Assembly (NCBI RefSeq): GCF_000003815.2
Contig: NC_049987.1
Coordinates: 20,222,317-20,286,316 of the forward strand
Source: Branchiostoma floridae
Taxonomy: Eukaryota; Chordata; Leptocardii; Amphioxiformes; Branchiostomatidae
DNA: 64,000 nucleotides
Direction: 5' to 3'
A model generated the notes under the pieces. The model saw only the letters and a list, made by a program, of their open reading frames with translations, was not told the origin of the DNA and ran no database searches. The position numbers were made by a program, and so were the translations under genes. Positions within the stretch are counted from its first letter, which is position 1. Each line of letters opens with the position of its first letter. Below, one piece after another: positions 45,353-59,113 of this stretch.

Positions 45353-45481
45353 GCGTCTGGTCGAGTTAAAAGACGCCAGAAGAAGGGAGTCGGTGTAGCG
45401 TTCGGGAAGTTTTTATGCGGCAGTGCCTCCCGTGTAGTTTACAGTTTCGGGGGACATTGTTTTGGGGAAGCGTGTCTATAG
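45353..45481 (+). CDS. Possible short first exon or small ORF (basic N-terminus)
   Basis: ACAATGG start in a CpG-rich stretch, encoding MASGRVKRRQKKGVGVAFGK and on to a stop after about 43 codons, followed by GTGACA. No homology recognised. It could be an alternative first exon, a uORF or chance. Confidence 0.15.
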   Translation, partial: ASGRVKRRQKKGVGVAFGKFLCGSASRVVYSFGGHCFGEACL

Positions 45482-46138
45482 GTGACAGGGATCAGCCTTA
45501 CAGAGAAAACACTTACTGGGGTATTTTAATTGTACACAGCAGGTATAAACTACATGGCGTGTGTGCTCTGCCTTGTTAGTCCGAACAACCTGTTGGGGAA
45601 GGGGCCACTGCAAGCTTCTGACCTATTACCACCAAGCCTATACAACTTGTACCAAAAGGTTCTTATATTCTTTTTATGTGTCTGCTATCTTCTTGCCAAA
45701 ATAAGAGCACTGTTCTCCAAAGTCAAGAGTGGTATAACTTATACCACAGTATACTATAAGTCTTAAGCCATAAGCATAGATTTGTTGTTTATAGTTGTAA
45801 GATTGAAACTTTGTAGAATCCATAGTTGTAAAATTTAAACTTTGTTGGAGCAAACACAGATGAGCATTCAGTTGGGCATAGATATGTTATAATGTGTTCT
45901 TACAACTTTCTTGTAGCTTCCTAGCTACATTTTATAACTTACACACATTCGGCTCCAAAAAAGGTTATCTTTAAGGAGATACCATGATACTAATGCATGA
46001 TGCAGTGCCTGGAACAAGTTTGGTAATAATTGCATCTAAACACATGTACATTACTGTCACAGGGGATTGATTCCAAATGAGATCCAAGAAATTGGTGTGA
46101 CCTTAATGTGTCAGTTATAGCTACCATGCAAATTGTTC

Positions 46139-46302
46139 ATCTCCCAGCAGATTTCAGGTAGCAGATAAGTACCAAAGCTGGCCAAGGAGTATAGCTGGCA
46201 AGAGGAGGTCCTCTGTCTGCTGGTTTGACTCCCTTGACCGGCTATTCTGCTTGGCCAGCTTTGATACTATCTTGTGGCACCATAGGATCTGCTTGAAGAC
46301 TA
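46139..46302. repeat. MITE of the CTCCAAGCAGATC family
   Basis: Diverged ends CATCTCCCAGCAGATTTC and GATCTGCTTGAAGAC with the family core GCTTGGCCAGCTTTGATACT. About 165 bases. Confidence 0.65.
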
Positions 46303-46610
46303 GTAAATTGTTACAGTAAGTTTGGTGGTTCAAAACCCCAACCTCCACCCCCTTATTGCCCAATGGAACAGCCCTAATGTACTGTATACTTATAAGAACT
46401 TTTTTCTGTGTTTTCTGACCTCTTTCCATTACTCATCATACCCACAATCATAATATTATGTTCTCTTCTGCATTTCACCAAGAACATTATATATTGTCCT
46501 TCTTTCAACTGCTAACAACAAAAGATAGGACTGGATCTTCATTGTGAAATGCACTGAAATCAAGTGCAGCAAATATACGTGAACCTACAGTACAGTCCTT
46601 TGTTTTACAG

Positions 46611-46758
46611 ATGCCAGTGTCCTGGCCAGGGGACCAGTTGTTGTCTCTCTCAACTGTAGGAGTTATCATCTGACAACCAATGCACAACTGGGAGGGCGAC
46701 ACAAGCAGCTGAGAGGAGCCGACTTTGCAGCCTGCCTTCTTTGGACAGAAGGGGGAAG
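46611..46758 (+). CDS. Candidate internal exon, unrecognised product
   Basis: Strong acceptor (TTTGTTTTACAG) and donor (GGAAG/GTAAGA). Only one frame is open throughout: DASVLARGPVVVSLNCRSYH..., ending ADFAACLLWTEGG. Its 5' phase fits the exon at 44767-44912. Following the transmembrane exon, this would be the extracellular or lumenal part. No family recognised. Confidence 0.45.
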
Positions 46759-49700
46759 GTAAGAAATCACTTTGTCTATAAATGTCTTAACTTTTCTTCC
46801 CTTGTATTTTTGTGAAGGAAGTTTGCACATCAGGACTTTGTTCATAATGTTAGTAATTAACCAGGTATGTATTTTTGTTGTTTGAACCTAAGAATTTACA
46901 TGTAAACTGAAATGACAATGGTGTGAGAAAATAGTAGTGATGAGACATACCCGTTAATCAGTTAAATTGATTTACATGTCTTACAAATGTACGATAATTG
47001 CAAGAAGGTATCATTGTAAAGAAAAGGTATCAACTTGTCAAGCCTTTCAAATATATGATACAACGTTCTGATGATTAAGAGACAACAGATCAACCGGAGC
47101 TCAACCTTCCAAACTGTTTTAATGAGTTTATTTGTCATGCAGTATCAGTCTCATCTTTAGATTTAAGATTCTACTAGTTGTCTTGAACCGTTTCTTGCTC
47201 GCCCGATCTGCGGGCAGTAACAATGCCTGAGAACTTGACCCTGTGACGGTTCAGTTATTCCAGGATTGTGTTGACAGGTTCAGGTTCAAGGGCCTGGCCT
47301 TCCGCCCTGCTTCTGAGATTTACATTAAACATAGATCAGTGTCAGATTGGAGGGTGGGGTAAGCCACAGTAGCTATACATTCAGGTTCAAGATCAGTACA
47401 ACGCTGTAGCTACCACAGCAGTACAAGTTTTTGTTTGCTGGAAGAAAGTTCTTCAATTTATCGTTAAGCGTTACTGGACCTCCTGAATTCACCGTTAAGC
47501 GTTACCAAGACCCCCCCATGCAGACCCTCATATATTTTTGAACTTGCTGATCAGGGAATGCATCAAAATAAGATTGGAAGGAAGCACTGTGATAGCACTG
47601 CACTAATGACGTTATACATAACATCCTTGTCCTTGATTGCAGTAGCGAAGGCTTTACAGTTCAAGAGAACTGTGTTGTTAAAGGTCTTGGAGTTGTACTG
47701 CTGATAAAAGCTCTTAATATACAAAGACAAACAAGTTTGTCCTATTTCTATTTACTTAAACATCTTTTAAAACATATGAAGAGGAAAGTTTATGAGTTGC
47801 TGGTATCTTGTGTATGCATTTCAATTAAGCAAAGTTACCCAAACTGGAATTTCACAGTAACTGTTCCCACCTGGCCATACACTACTCTAATCTACACTGT
47901 TTGTCAGAATTTGAACTTGAAGCAAAGGTTATCAAAGGTATTTTGATTGTAACAAGGAGGAGTCAGGTACTGTCTTATTTTGCAGACTTTTCTTGGGTCC
48001 CTACATGAAGAAGTTTGTCATTGTATCATTGCATGCACCTTTTCCATAATTTGATTCATAGGAAAGCCAATTTCTTAACGTAAGCCATAGCGAGGCAACA
48101 TAATTTCGTGTTGTTGCCTTCTTTAATTTGGGGTAAATGAACCTCTTCTTGTGAATTGAGCGCCCATGCAGACCCTCATTAAGAACTGTCCCCCAAAAAG
48201 GAGTCTGAAAGACATTTCTTGGGGGGACCTGACTTGACATGTTAACTCCACCTTTGGGTTGGACATGACCAATCCATTCAGCAAGCTTTAGCCTGATGAT
48301 AATGGATTAACAATTACATGATTGAGATGTTCCAGAAATGGGAATCTAACCATATGTGGTAGCACAGGGGCAAAATATGAAAATTGAATCTGATTTTGAT
48401 TTCTGGAAATGTGGAAAAGATTCAGATATCATAAGATGTACCAGGGAAATTCATCTTTATGGCCAAGGAAGAATTGTTGATGAAGGGAGTTTTAGAAATT
48501 TAGAGTTGGAAATGAAATAGCAGATATGTTATAAAATGCAATGACTAATATGAGAAAGTTTGGCAGGAAGTTCAGAAAAACTTGAACATGGAAATGCAGT
48601 AATAGAAATAAAAATTTGGTTGATTGCTAGTCAATAAGTCTCTTTGTCTATTATCCATCATCAATTCTTCAAAAAAAGAAGGAGCTTATTTTGCCAGAGG
48701 ATTTTCTTGGAAGCCGGCCTTGTCATAGTTATAAATATCACACCTTCACATCATCACACATGACTTTATAAGGCAAAATGTCCCTGCCTTTTCTGTCTAC
48801 AGTACTTACTGGCTTGATGAGTCCCACAGATGTGACCTCATTTGACCCCTCCCCATCCTCCAGAGACCCTGGGTTCCTAATTGATTAGATTAGGTTCATT
48901 TATTCTGCAGATTGCTGGAGGGTAGGAGACAATAATGCTTTTGAGGGGTAGCATATTTTAGGGGTCTGTTTGCCCCTCTGGCAGTTGTCAGGAATAGATG
49001 GATGACAAGTTGAAAGCAGAGGTTTTGAGTGAGGAGTGTGTGTGTGGGGAAGTAAAGTGACAGCTGAGATAGTGGGTGGGCATATCGCACACAGACAGAT
49101 GCACCATACAAGGACATAGCTGTGGTACACTTGTTGTTGCTCCCTCCATCCGCTTCCCTGTTTGAAGAAAGATTGGATGTTCACTGGAGATGTTTGTACA
49201 AGATATGAAGGGAGGGTGACTCCAGATGTCCTTGCTCGACTTTAAGTGGATGTAGGTTTCCTAAGATTTGAGGTAAGGAGCTTCCGTCTGATCTAACGTG
49301 ATCTTCAAAGACTTGTCTTCACCCTTCTTGGTCTTCACCCTTTTTGGTTAGGCCTGAGACAAACTTGATTCCATGGTTGGCCACCCTTGGATGCACTCAA
49401 TCTGATGTGAAGACATATAAAGCAATGATGTGTGACATTATGTCTGAAAGTTTAAAAAGTCTGATGATGAGTTTATAGAGGAGTGGTTCCAACTGGAGAG
49501 ATACTCCTACTCTACTGACTGCTCTTCTTTGCCATTCTTTTAATAGGCAGGCCTGGGACAAACTTGATTTCATAGCTGTCCACCTCTGGATACAGTTCAG
49601 TTGTGCCTGTTGTTTTTCCTTCCTCACCTTAAGTTACGGTGTCAAAATGATTTGGATTTTGGTAGACATCACTAAAAGCTTACATAGTTTACTTTATGCC

Positions 49701-50515
49701 TCAAAATTTGAGTTGTACAACTATTTTTCTGAATGAGGCCATTAACTTACTGATCACCCATCATAGTTGAGTGCTGAGACCTTGACAGTGGGACCCAGAC
49801 AGCCTTGGGTAGAATGAAGCCATGTGACATTCCTGTGGTAATGACTTTGTAATGGTGAGGTTAACAGAATTGTCTCCGCTGACAAACCATTCCCCCACCC
49901 ACTTCTGATTCAATCAGTCACCTGAATAGAGAAGGAGACGAGACGCCATTAATGTCTTTTCAACCGCGTTCGTAGCTGGCTCGAAACCGGAAATTCGCAA
50001 AGAGGTGCGAGTTGTCCCCTTTGTGCCATTTCTTTGTCTCGACCACCGCGAACTGGTGTCGATATCGTGGCATATTCAGGGAAGTCAAGTTTGGAGACAG
50101 CAGTTTCATTACAGCGACACTGGTTGAAATAGAACAAAAGGACAATCGGGGAAACAATAGCAAGCTGGGGGCAAAAAACAAATTGCATGCCATCTCATTC
50201 ATTACATCCTCTCTCTCTCTCTCTCTCCATCCTTCTTTTAATACAAAACGTAACTGATGGCTGGCCTTGTGTGAAGTAAAGAGTGGAATTGACAATGTCA
50301 GGACCTTAACAAGTTAGAGAAGTTGCAAAGGTTTGTTCCCATGGCCTTTGAAAGTCAGTTCACATCAACTGTGTCTGGTTGACAGACTTTGTAGTTTGTT
50401 GCAAGAATTGATTAGAGTGGTCAGCATACTAAGGAGGTCTGTACAGTGTAGGTAGCCTGAGATAACCTTTTCTTTTAAATCTACTCTGAGGGAGTGAGTA
50501 TTGCTTTTTGTTTCT
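46759..50515. other. Long intron-like or intergenic stretch
   Basis: No supported exon. A GTTAAGCGTTAC motif is duplicated at 47463-47510. A CpG-containing island (about 49935-50080) may be regulatory. (CT)n at 50210-50226. Confidence 0.35.
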
Positions 50516-50645
50516 TTGTGAGTGTTTGTGTGTCTGTGTGTGTGTGTGTCTGTCTGTCTGTCTTTCTGTCTGTGTGTGTGTGAGAGTGTGTGTCTGTGTG
50601 TGTGAACTAGTATGTGTGTGAGTGTGTGTCTGTCTCTGTGTGTTT
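50516..50645. repeat. (TG)n/(TC)n dinucleotide microsatellite
   Basis: Imperfect GTGTGTGT and CTGTCTGT runs. Confidence 0.9.
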
Positions 50646-51892
50646 CCATTATTCACAATATGCAGAAGTCAGTGATGTTGCTATAGATCTATGAATAAGG
50701 GGTAAATCACTAAGTTTAACCAAATTGAATGTCTATCTATTTGTACATAACACTAAACTGACTTTGCCATTTTGGTCCAGTCAGGTTTTGTAAACATTTG
50801 AGATAAACATAGAGGAGCTTTTGAGGATAGGTCCCCCAGACAGATAAATCTTATGTTATAATGTATGTTATGTTGGCCACAAGACATAAAGTGAAACAAA
50901 ATAAATACGGCTAAAATAATTTTAAAACATCCAAAAACAGCCGGGACCAAAACTCTGCTGGAGAGTAGCATTAGCCTTAGCCACTCTTACACAGGCATAC
51001 TGCAGGTATCCAGTGGTCCCATAAGTTTGTTAGAATATCCCAAGTNNNNNNNNNNNNNNNNNNNNNNNNNNNNNNNNNNNNNNNNNNNNNNNNNNNNNNN
51101 NNNNNNNNNNNNNNNNNNNNNNNNNNNNNNNNNNNNNNNNNNNNNNNNNNNNNNNNNNNNNNNNNNNNNNNNNNNNNNNNNNNNNNNNNNNNNNNNNNNN
51201 NNNNNNNNNNNNNNNNNNNNNNNNNNNNNNNNNNNNNNNNNNNNNNNNNNNNNNNNNNNNNNNNNNNNNNNNNNNNNNNNNNNNNNNNNNNNNNNNNNNN
51301 NNNNNNNNNNNNNNNNNNNNNNNNNNNNNNNNNNNNNNNNNNNNNNNNNNNNNNNNNNNNNNNNNNNNNNNNNNNNNNNNNNNNNNNNNNNNNNNNNNNN
51401 NNNNNNNNNNNNNNNNNNNNNNNNNNNNNNNNNNNNNNNNNNNNNNNNNNNNNNNNTACATATTGCACATTAAAACCCCATGCATAGGCTCTAAAACCCC
51501 TGGCACTACATTTGCACAAGATGTACCCAGAGCTCTGTAGAATTTCACACTGGGCAGCCACCAAGTTTCCTGGCACTAGCCTAACATATGTCACATAACT
51601 GAGATAGTCAAACCACCATCGTAACCATAGCTGACTCCCCTATAACAGTATAAGTACCACCTTTCAAATCCTACTTCACTATTACAAGCATAACAGGTGC
51701 ATGTAGTAGTTTTCATGTACATTTTGTACTGTCATGCTTAATTTTCCATTTGTCTGTCTGTATTTGTATACGGCTGTTTGGAGTACAGTAGTCAGTAATA
51801 TCACAAGCAGTTTTCTGTTTGTTTTCTTTGCAAAACATACATCATCATAGAGAAGAGAGAAGCCCAAACAAGTATGAAAGTGTTTCCTAGAG

Positions 51893-52435
51893 CATGCCCG
51901 TAGCCAGGGGGGGTTCGGGGGGTTCGGAAGAACCCCCCCACTCGCTCAAAAGGTCCACTTTTTCAGGATCGAAGGTCCACTTTTTCATGTCCAAGATTTT
52001 TTTTCAAAGGCATGACTGATTTGCATTTTTCCTTGATAGACATTTCAGCCAATCGTAGTAAGTCTATCAGCAAAATTTGCCCCAGAAAGTGCAGGAAATG
52101 GCTTTTCAGAGGGTCCAGATTTCAAAATTTCCCCGGACCTCCATTGCGAAGCCTCACGCCTTTGGTGTCGGACATGGTGAAAATATGTTGAGGAAGTTGG
52201 CCTCAAAGCCTTGTCCTTTAATAGAAATTCCATTAAACTTCGCAAGCGATTTTTGACGGTCAAAATGCAGGAAATGGCGTTTCAGAGGGTCAAAATTTCA
52301 TTTTTTCCGGGGGAGCATGCCCCCGGACCCCCCTAGGTACCTCACGCCTTCGGCGTGAGTCTCGCGCCTGCGGCGCTCCATGGTCCCACATTTACTAAAA
52401 AGAACCCCCCAACCGAAATCCTGGCTACGGGCATG
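51893..52435. mobile_element. Non-autonomous DNA-transposon-like element with CATGCCCGTAGCCAGG ends
   Basis: Left CATGCCCGTAGCCAGG...GGTTCGG and right CCTGGCTACGGGCATG are inverted. The interior has repeated GGTCCACTTTTTCA and CTCACGCCTTYGGYG segments and no transposase. A related internal piece (GCAGGAAATRGYKTTTCAGAGGG) is seen at 56680. Confidence 0.7.
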
Positions 52436-53629
52436 TAGNNNNNNNNNNNNNNNNNNNNNNNNNNNNNNNNNNNNNNNNNNNNNNNNNNNNNNNNNNNNNN
52501 NNNNNNNNNNNNNNNNNNNNNNNNNNNNNNNNNNNNNNNNNNNNNNNNNNNNNNNNNNNNNNNNNNNNNNNNNNNNNNNNNNNNNNNNNNNNNNNNNNNN
52601 NNNNNNNNNNNNNNNNNNNNNNNNNNNNNNNNNNNNNNNNNNNNNNNNNNNNNNNNNNNNNNNNNNNNNNNNNNNNNNNNNNNNNNNNNNNNNNNNNNNN
52701 NNNNNNNNNNNNNNNNNNNNNNNNNNNNNNNNNNNNNNNNNNNNNNNNNNNNNNNNNNNNNNNNNNNNNNNNNNNNNNNNNNNNNNNNNNNNNNNNNNNN
52801 NNNNNNNNNNNNNNNNNNNNNNNNNNNNNNNNNNNNNNNNNNNNNNNNNNNNNNNNNNNNNNNNNNNNNNNNNNNNNNNNNNNNNNNNNNNNNNNNNNNN
52901 NNNNNNNNNNNNNNNNNNNNNNNNNNNNNNNNNNNNNNNNNNNNNNNNNNNNNNNNNNNNNNNNNNNNNNNNNNNNNNNNNNNNNNNNNNNNNNNNNNTG
53001 GTCAACCCAAATTTGACACACATTCACACACAACTGCTTGCCAGGGTAGCCCTCTACCCACGTTCTGTTTGCCTTGGTCAGCACATGTTTTGGTAGGGTA
53101 GTGTCACCAGTCTACTGCAAGCACTGACTGACAGTCTGTGCGGTCCTGACAAGCTAGCGGGACTACTCCCGGACTAGGGAGCCAAACTCAAGGATTAACA
53201 CATTCTGGTGTGGGGTTAATATTTACACCAATGGCAGCTGAACTTCTACAGGATGGGGAACAGTTTCCATGGTTGGTACAGACAGTTCTTTGCTTGTTCT
53301 GTGTGGAGGTTTTGTGACTGTTCCAAGATGTAGTCTTCCAGAATGGTGGCTTGTGTTGTGACAGCTATTTGTAGGTACTGGTTTATGAGTCAGAAGATAA
53401 TATTGGTATGAATTTATCAACTCAAACTCCTCATTCTTTCAATTAATTTACAGGTTTGTGAGTGGGCCAGGTTCATACTTAATCTTTATTTTGTTCTAAG
53501 ATGTATTGCATTCAGAATGGTGCTTTTGCTAACGGCTGTCTCCAGGACCCGTCTCTCCGTCCTGGGACAGAAAGTTGCTTGTTGGACGGACAAAAATTTC
53601 ACCCCGTTTCACCCCAAAAATCTAAATAG

Positions 53630-53735
53630 TACGAGGAGGTGCCTCGACCACGTTAATCAGCCTCATTACTCATAATGGGTACCTACTGGCTGGCAAAATA
53701 CACCTGGTGATTATTATTATTATTATTATTATAAT
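53630..53735. repeat. Dispersed repeat plus (ATT)n
   Basis: Inverted relative to 14960-15060 (AATCAGCCTCATTACTC, GGGTACCTACTGGCTGG), followed by a short ATT array. Confidence 0.6.
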
Positions 53736-55483
53736 GATTGATAAAAATGTGTTTGCAAAAAAGCTTAAAAGCTTAAATTTTACGAGGAAAATCAATGAGA
53801 GGGATGGAAAAAATTTTAAGCTGGAGACAGCCCTGTTTGGCTATCTGTACTTTTAGCTGGTCATGCTTGTCAAAGAGTCAGAACATGGTGCTATATTGGT
53901 ATAAGTTTATTATAGCTCTGGGATCTCTACCTAGTCTAGTCTAGATTTTCAGATATGATACTTAGAATTTATTTAAGGTGGAGTTATCTTGCCAAGAGTG
54001 CAGCTGTCTCTATTAATGGTTTAGGCCATTCCAGTTAATGTTCTTGGTTCTTGGATTTTTTTAGAAGACAAACACATTGAATTGTTGTGGCTGTATTTGT
54101 ATCAGTACACTTATATGACAACTGGTATGACAATTTTGCCATTTTGATGTTTCTGGTAACTGTTGCTGAAAAGAATTTATTTCTGATCGACTCTGAAACA
54201 GACTGAATGTTTTTATTACTGACTTAATTTGGCCATAAAGCAAGCAAAGTGTTATTGTTGTTTGGAAGATAAATGGAGCTATAATTTAGTATAAAGAAGA
54301 GTTTGTGTTCAATCAATTAGCCTACACATGTAGGTGGTATTTATTTTGTTTTACCAAACCTAAGGTGACAATTATTCACATTTCATGTGGTACTGAAGAC
54401 ACCATCTTGAAAGCCCGAAACAAAGCGTCACAATTGTTCCTTCCTTGTCTGCCACACGTTACGACATTCCTTTATCTCCTGAGCTATTTCAACTTTGCAG
54501 CTTAGCATATGATTAAGGAGTTAACTCTCCCATTACATGGATGTAACTCTGTCTGATTATAGCTTTAGCCAGACCCCTGGTATCCCTGTTGACCTGGTTT
54601 CAGTTGTTGAGGAATTTACCAGGATGTCTCGGGCTTGTGTGTGTCCATCTGACAGCTCAGTGTCAGATCATCCCATATCTCACAACAGTGTGTGAAGCTT
54701 GGCCTTACTGACAACCTAGTCAGGTGGATAGACTTGAACTTGGACACGACTCTGTAAGTTGTGTAGTATTTCTGTTTCCTGACAGTGTTTTAATCTAGTG
54801 ATTGTTGAAAAGAGTTTGTTTGCTCAGTCTTATGGAGTTTTAACAACAGGTTAGCCGCATGATGGTTGATTTTAGACAACAGTTTGTGTGTGTATTGTGT
54901 CGTGTGATGTTTTAGCCTCGTTGCCATCTGCCATAGTCTTTTTGCTTGATTCCTCCATATCATCATCATCATCGGTCGGCTGCAGCGATATTTTATATAC
55001 TTGTTACCAAGAAAAAGATTGCACCAGCAGTTACTATTGAGGATAGTACCCAGGCTAAGGAATGTACTTTTAAAGTACAGTGTGCTGTTACAGTAGTCTC
55101 TTCTCATTATGACCTGGATAAGTGTTAACTTCTTCTATATTTGTTGTACCCATGTAACTCAGATGAGGTGTTATTTTGTTGTATATTGGGTCGTCAAAGT
55201 TTTTAAGTGTGTTCTTAATTTCCAACATGGCCTGTTTTCAATGCTTCTAAATTACAAGTTAATATTTCACAGAAATCATTGCCAGATGACTTTTAATTGA
55301 AAAAGCAGTATCAAGTCTTGAGATGATTACAGGATGAAAATTCATCGAGAAACTTTCAGACATCAAATTTTTAGTTTACTCAATAACTAATATATTAGTG
55401 TGACATGCTAAATGACTTGCATGTCATTTGTGGACAGAAAAAAGGTGTCTGAATGAAAGCTCATCTATGTTGGTGAATTCCAT

Positions 55484-55659
55484 AGTGAAAAAGTTTAAAC
55501 TTTGTTCCAACACAATAAGAAGACTCACCATAAATTTTCTGTCGAGAACAGAACAACATTGAGTCATCCATCTGACAAAGGTCAGAGTTCTCGACCGAAA
55601 ATTTATTATGGTGAGTCTTCTTATTGTGTTGAAACAAAGTTTAAACTTTTTCACTAAAG
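55484..55659. repeat. Long-armed fold-back MITE
   Basis: AGTGAAAAAGTTTAAACTTT at the left is inverted at the right, and pairing continues through AATAAGAAGACTCACCATAA and TTCTCGACCG. The loop is short, near 55560-55580. Confidence 0.8.
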
Positions 55660-56782
55660 AAAAGCTGTAAGTTTGAGATCTATAAAAAGACTTATCTTTT
55701 CTTGAAGGGAATTTTAATGGCCAGTGTTCAGCTCTACCCCATCAATTAGCATGGTCTATTTCTGAGTAATTGATTAGCAGTGCCCCCTGGTGGGTGTTAG
55801 TGTTGTGTCCCATGCCCAGTAGTAAATTACTGTACACAATCAATCAATCCTAAGTACCAAGTTGTGTTGTGTTGGCTGACAAGGTGGTACTTTAAATTTG
55901 TAGTCTCAAATGGACTACTAACTACATTTTGTACACTGACTGAAAAGTAGTCAGATACATATATAAGCCAAGTTGGGAGAAAACTTTGCGAGGGGAGTTT
56001 TGGGCAGATTTTGCACTCTCTTGCAGATTATTGACATTTATTTTCCATATTTTGCTGAATTCTACTTCTCATACACCCATAATATGAAGACCTGATAGAG
56101 GCTATTATTTTCTTGGAACTCTGTGAGCATGTCTCACTATAGCAAAAGTTAATTTTAGTTTCATAGCTTGGATCCAAATTTCCCAACCTTGTTTTGAACC
56201 CCACGTTCAGTCATACTCACAACTATGTATGTATGTATCAGCTGCCACTCCCAAGCTTTGAAACTTGCCCTAAGCCCAAGATTTGTGCCAGATCCAATTA
56301 ATCCAGAAAAGGAAGGTGACCTTGATGTGCCCAGTTATTCCGCCATGGGTCACTGACCGGTTATAGCTGTGCAGACCTCCAAGAATGGGGGCACTGGGAA
56401 CGCTTTGGGGTTTCCAGCTACCTGTTTGATACATTTTTAGACTAATGTCTCAAACCCAGGGTTCTAACTAGCGTCCGTCCTTCTGTCCTTTGACAGAATT
56501 TTGCAGCTGGGGGTGGGCGAAAATTTTGTCCACACCGTCCTCTGTGACAGGCAAAAATCAGCATGTAATGATATAAGAAAAATGAATTTTTGTAAAGATC
56601 TCCAGAAATTCAGCACAAATGCCTTTGAATAAAGCTGTGTCTACTCTACCAGCATAATTTGCCCCTGAAAATGCAGGAAATAGTGTTTCAGAGGGTCTAG
56701 ATTTGAAACCTTTCCCTGGCAACCTTGGGTAGAAACAAGCTGGCTAGAACACTGATCAGATCTATCAATGATAAAAGATGTA

Positions 56783-57070
56783 CTCTCCAAGCAGAGGTTG
56801 GTGGAAACACTTGTGACCTCTTCCTTTCATCCGTTTTTTATCGACTGACCTTTCCTCCTGCCTTCTGTTTATACTAACTCATGNNNNNNNNNNNNNNNNN
56901 NNNNNNNNNNNNNNNNNNNNNNNNNNNNNNNNNNNNNNNNNNNNNNNNNNNNNNNNNNNNNNNNNNNNNNNNNNNNNNNNNNNCGACTTTCACCAGGATC
57001 GGTTGATAAAAACGGATGTAAGTAAAAGGTCACAATTTTTTCCACCAACCTCTGCTTGGAGAGTTAAGAG
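56783..57070. repeat. MITE with CTCTCCAAGCAGAGGTT ends, interrupted by an assembly gap
   Basis: CTCTCCAAGCAGAGGTTGGT at the left is inverted at 57045-57068. The inner arms (GTGACC, ATCCGTTTTT) also pair. The 100-N gap 56884-56983 lies in the centre. Confidence 0.75.
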
Positions 57071-57174
57071 ATGTGCAGACCCCATGTAGACCCCCAGGAA
57101 TGGTTATCAGCCTTATACAGTGCCAAACCATGCATTACTGTCATCTTAGTCCCCATGCAGTTTCAGACATTAGT

Positions 57175-57770
57175 ATTCACCCCTTCATCTGGTGTATATC
57201 AACAACAATTACACTTGACACTTTAGCCAAAACAAAAGTCTGACCTTTTTTTGTTTTTCAAGAACTGGTTTGATAAAATTATGTTGTTCATTCAAAAAAA
57301 AAGTTTATTCAAACTTTTAATCTAAGTATTATGGTAACCATTGGTATTCATCCCTTCATCTGGTGTATATCAACAACAATTACACTTGACACTTGAGCCA
57401 AGACAAAAGTTTGACCTTTTTTTTATTGTTTCTCTTGAACTGGTTTATGATGTTCAGGCCAGAGAAAGTTTATTTGAAGTATACCATTTGTATTCTTCCC
57501 TTCATCTGGTGTTTATCAACAACAATTACACTTGACACTTGAGCCAAGACAAAAGTCTGAACTTTTTTTTATTGTTTCTCTTGAACTGGTTTATGATGTT
57601 CAGGCCAGAAAAAGTTTATTTGAAGAATACCATTTGTATTATTCCCTTCATCTGGTGTTTATCAACAACAATTACACTTGACACTTAAGCCAAAACAATT
57701 TTTAAGTCTGATTTTTTTTTTGTTACCATAGATCTGGTTTACGATGTTCAGGCAAATAAATTGATTCGAA
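57175..57770. repeat. Tandem array, period about 147 bases
   Basis: CCCTTCATCTGGTG occurs at 57181, 57351, 57498 and 57646, each followed by ATCAACAACAATTACACTTG. Four degenerate units. Confidence 0.85.
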
Positions 57771-58564
57771 GTATGCCATCAGTGGGCGCATTGATTTTTT
57801 ATCTTTCTGCTAAAATGAAAGAAAAAGATGAGCAGTTATTAACTTTGCCAAGAAGGTTAATTTGTTTAAGGTGTCATTTGTCTGAGGTGTGTGTCTATGA
57901 ACAGCATACATGTAACTCAAGAAGCTTGGATAGTCCCCTATGGTAGTTGGTATAGATGGGTAGGGGTTGCAGAAACAAAGGTCAAGTTTGATGATGGGTC
58001 CCCTGGCAGCTTTCTAAGGTACTGCAGGTTTTGACATCTTTTTGAATATGACTCCAAATTTTGGCCAATAAAGAAGATAAGATTGATATAGACTTGTCAC
58101 CCATGAAATTAAGCGTCCTTACATACAATGTACATTTGCGGGCCAGTGAGCAAAGCATTCACAAAACACTATGACAATGTGCAAATCTATTTCTCTGCAT
58201 GCTTGCAAATGCACAACCTGTAACTGTCAGGAGTTCAGAAGAATGGGGTCATCTATGTTTTGGATGCTGCCTTCACCAGGACAATGTGGTACTTACAGTA
58301 AGGTTGCCAGGTTACATCACATCAAATGTCTTAAGTCACAGCTATAAATTTCCTTGGTTCTCCGTCATTAATTTAAAAGTAAGATGTCAGGAAGAGGTCA
58401 GCGTGAAAACAGAGTGATGTGAAGGAAGTGTGAATCTGTTTATAATCTCACTCCCTTAAACTAAACGTTCCTGATTAAAGGAAGGTACAGATATTTCAAT
58501 CACTGTCTGTTTTCTTGTTGAACTTCCTTATCTCCTGAAATTGTACCATAACACCAACATTGCT

Positions 58565-58773
58565 TACTGTATATGCAGAATTGTTCACAGTGGTTTTATG
58601 TTTGCAGTTTTTGCGGTGGCCACTTCACCGCGAACTTAAAACCACCGCGAACATTTCCATTATAATTTTTAATACAGTCTGTGGCTCTACCGCGACCTTA
58701 AAACCATTGCAAAAACTCCATTTTCCCACTATCGCGAAAGTAAATCCCCGTGAACTTAAATGCATTTACAGTA
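58565..58773. repeat. MITE with TACTGTAAATGCA ends, second copy
   Basis: Inverted relative to 34143-34343 with internal CACCGCGAACTTAAAACC motifs; ends TACTGTATATGCA and TGCATTTACAGTA. Confidence 0.75.
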
Positions 58774-58894
58774 TATTTTCCCTATGTTGGTATGGTCTTA
58801 TCTATGAGGACGCTACTGTCATCAGGACAATGTGTGACTGACTGCAGTGTTGCTTGGTGACAACACGTTGGTCCTTAACATAACAATGTTGACC

Positions 58895-59113
58895 CACTCT
58901 CTCTGGCTCCCAGTATATACAGTGCCTTGGGGTAAGGTTTGGGCATAATTCCTACCCAACCTACATGTATATCTGTCTTCTTGTGCTAATAAGGACTTGA
59001 GCCAAGAGGTCTCTCTGACTCTCAGTACTTATATTACTGTACACTACCTAAGGGTCAGGTTTGGGCATAGTTCCTGCTCAACCTATATCTGTCTTCTTGG
59101 CTTGAGCCAAGAG
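58895..59113. repeat. Tandem duplication of about 120 bases
   Basis: GGTTTGGGCATA...CCTACCCAACCTA...ATCTGTCTTCTTG and TTGAGCCAAGAGG occur twice in the same order. Confidence 0.65.

Noticed and set aside
50365-50656. His/Thr-rich minus-strand frames
   Set aside because: Translation of the TG/TC microsatellite.
51046-52998. Frames made mostly of X residues across gaps
   Set aside because: Runs of N translated as open sequence; no information.
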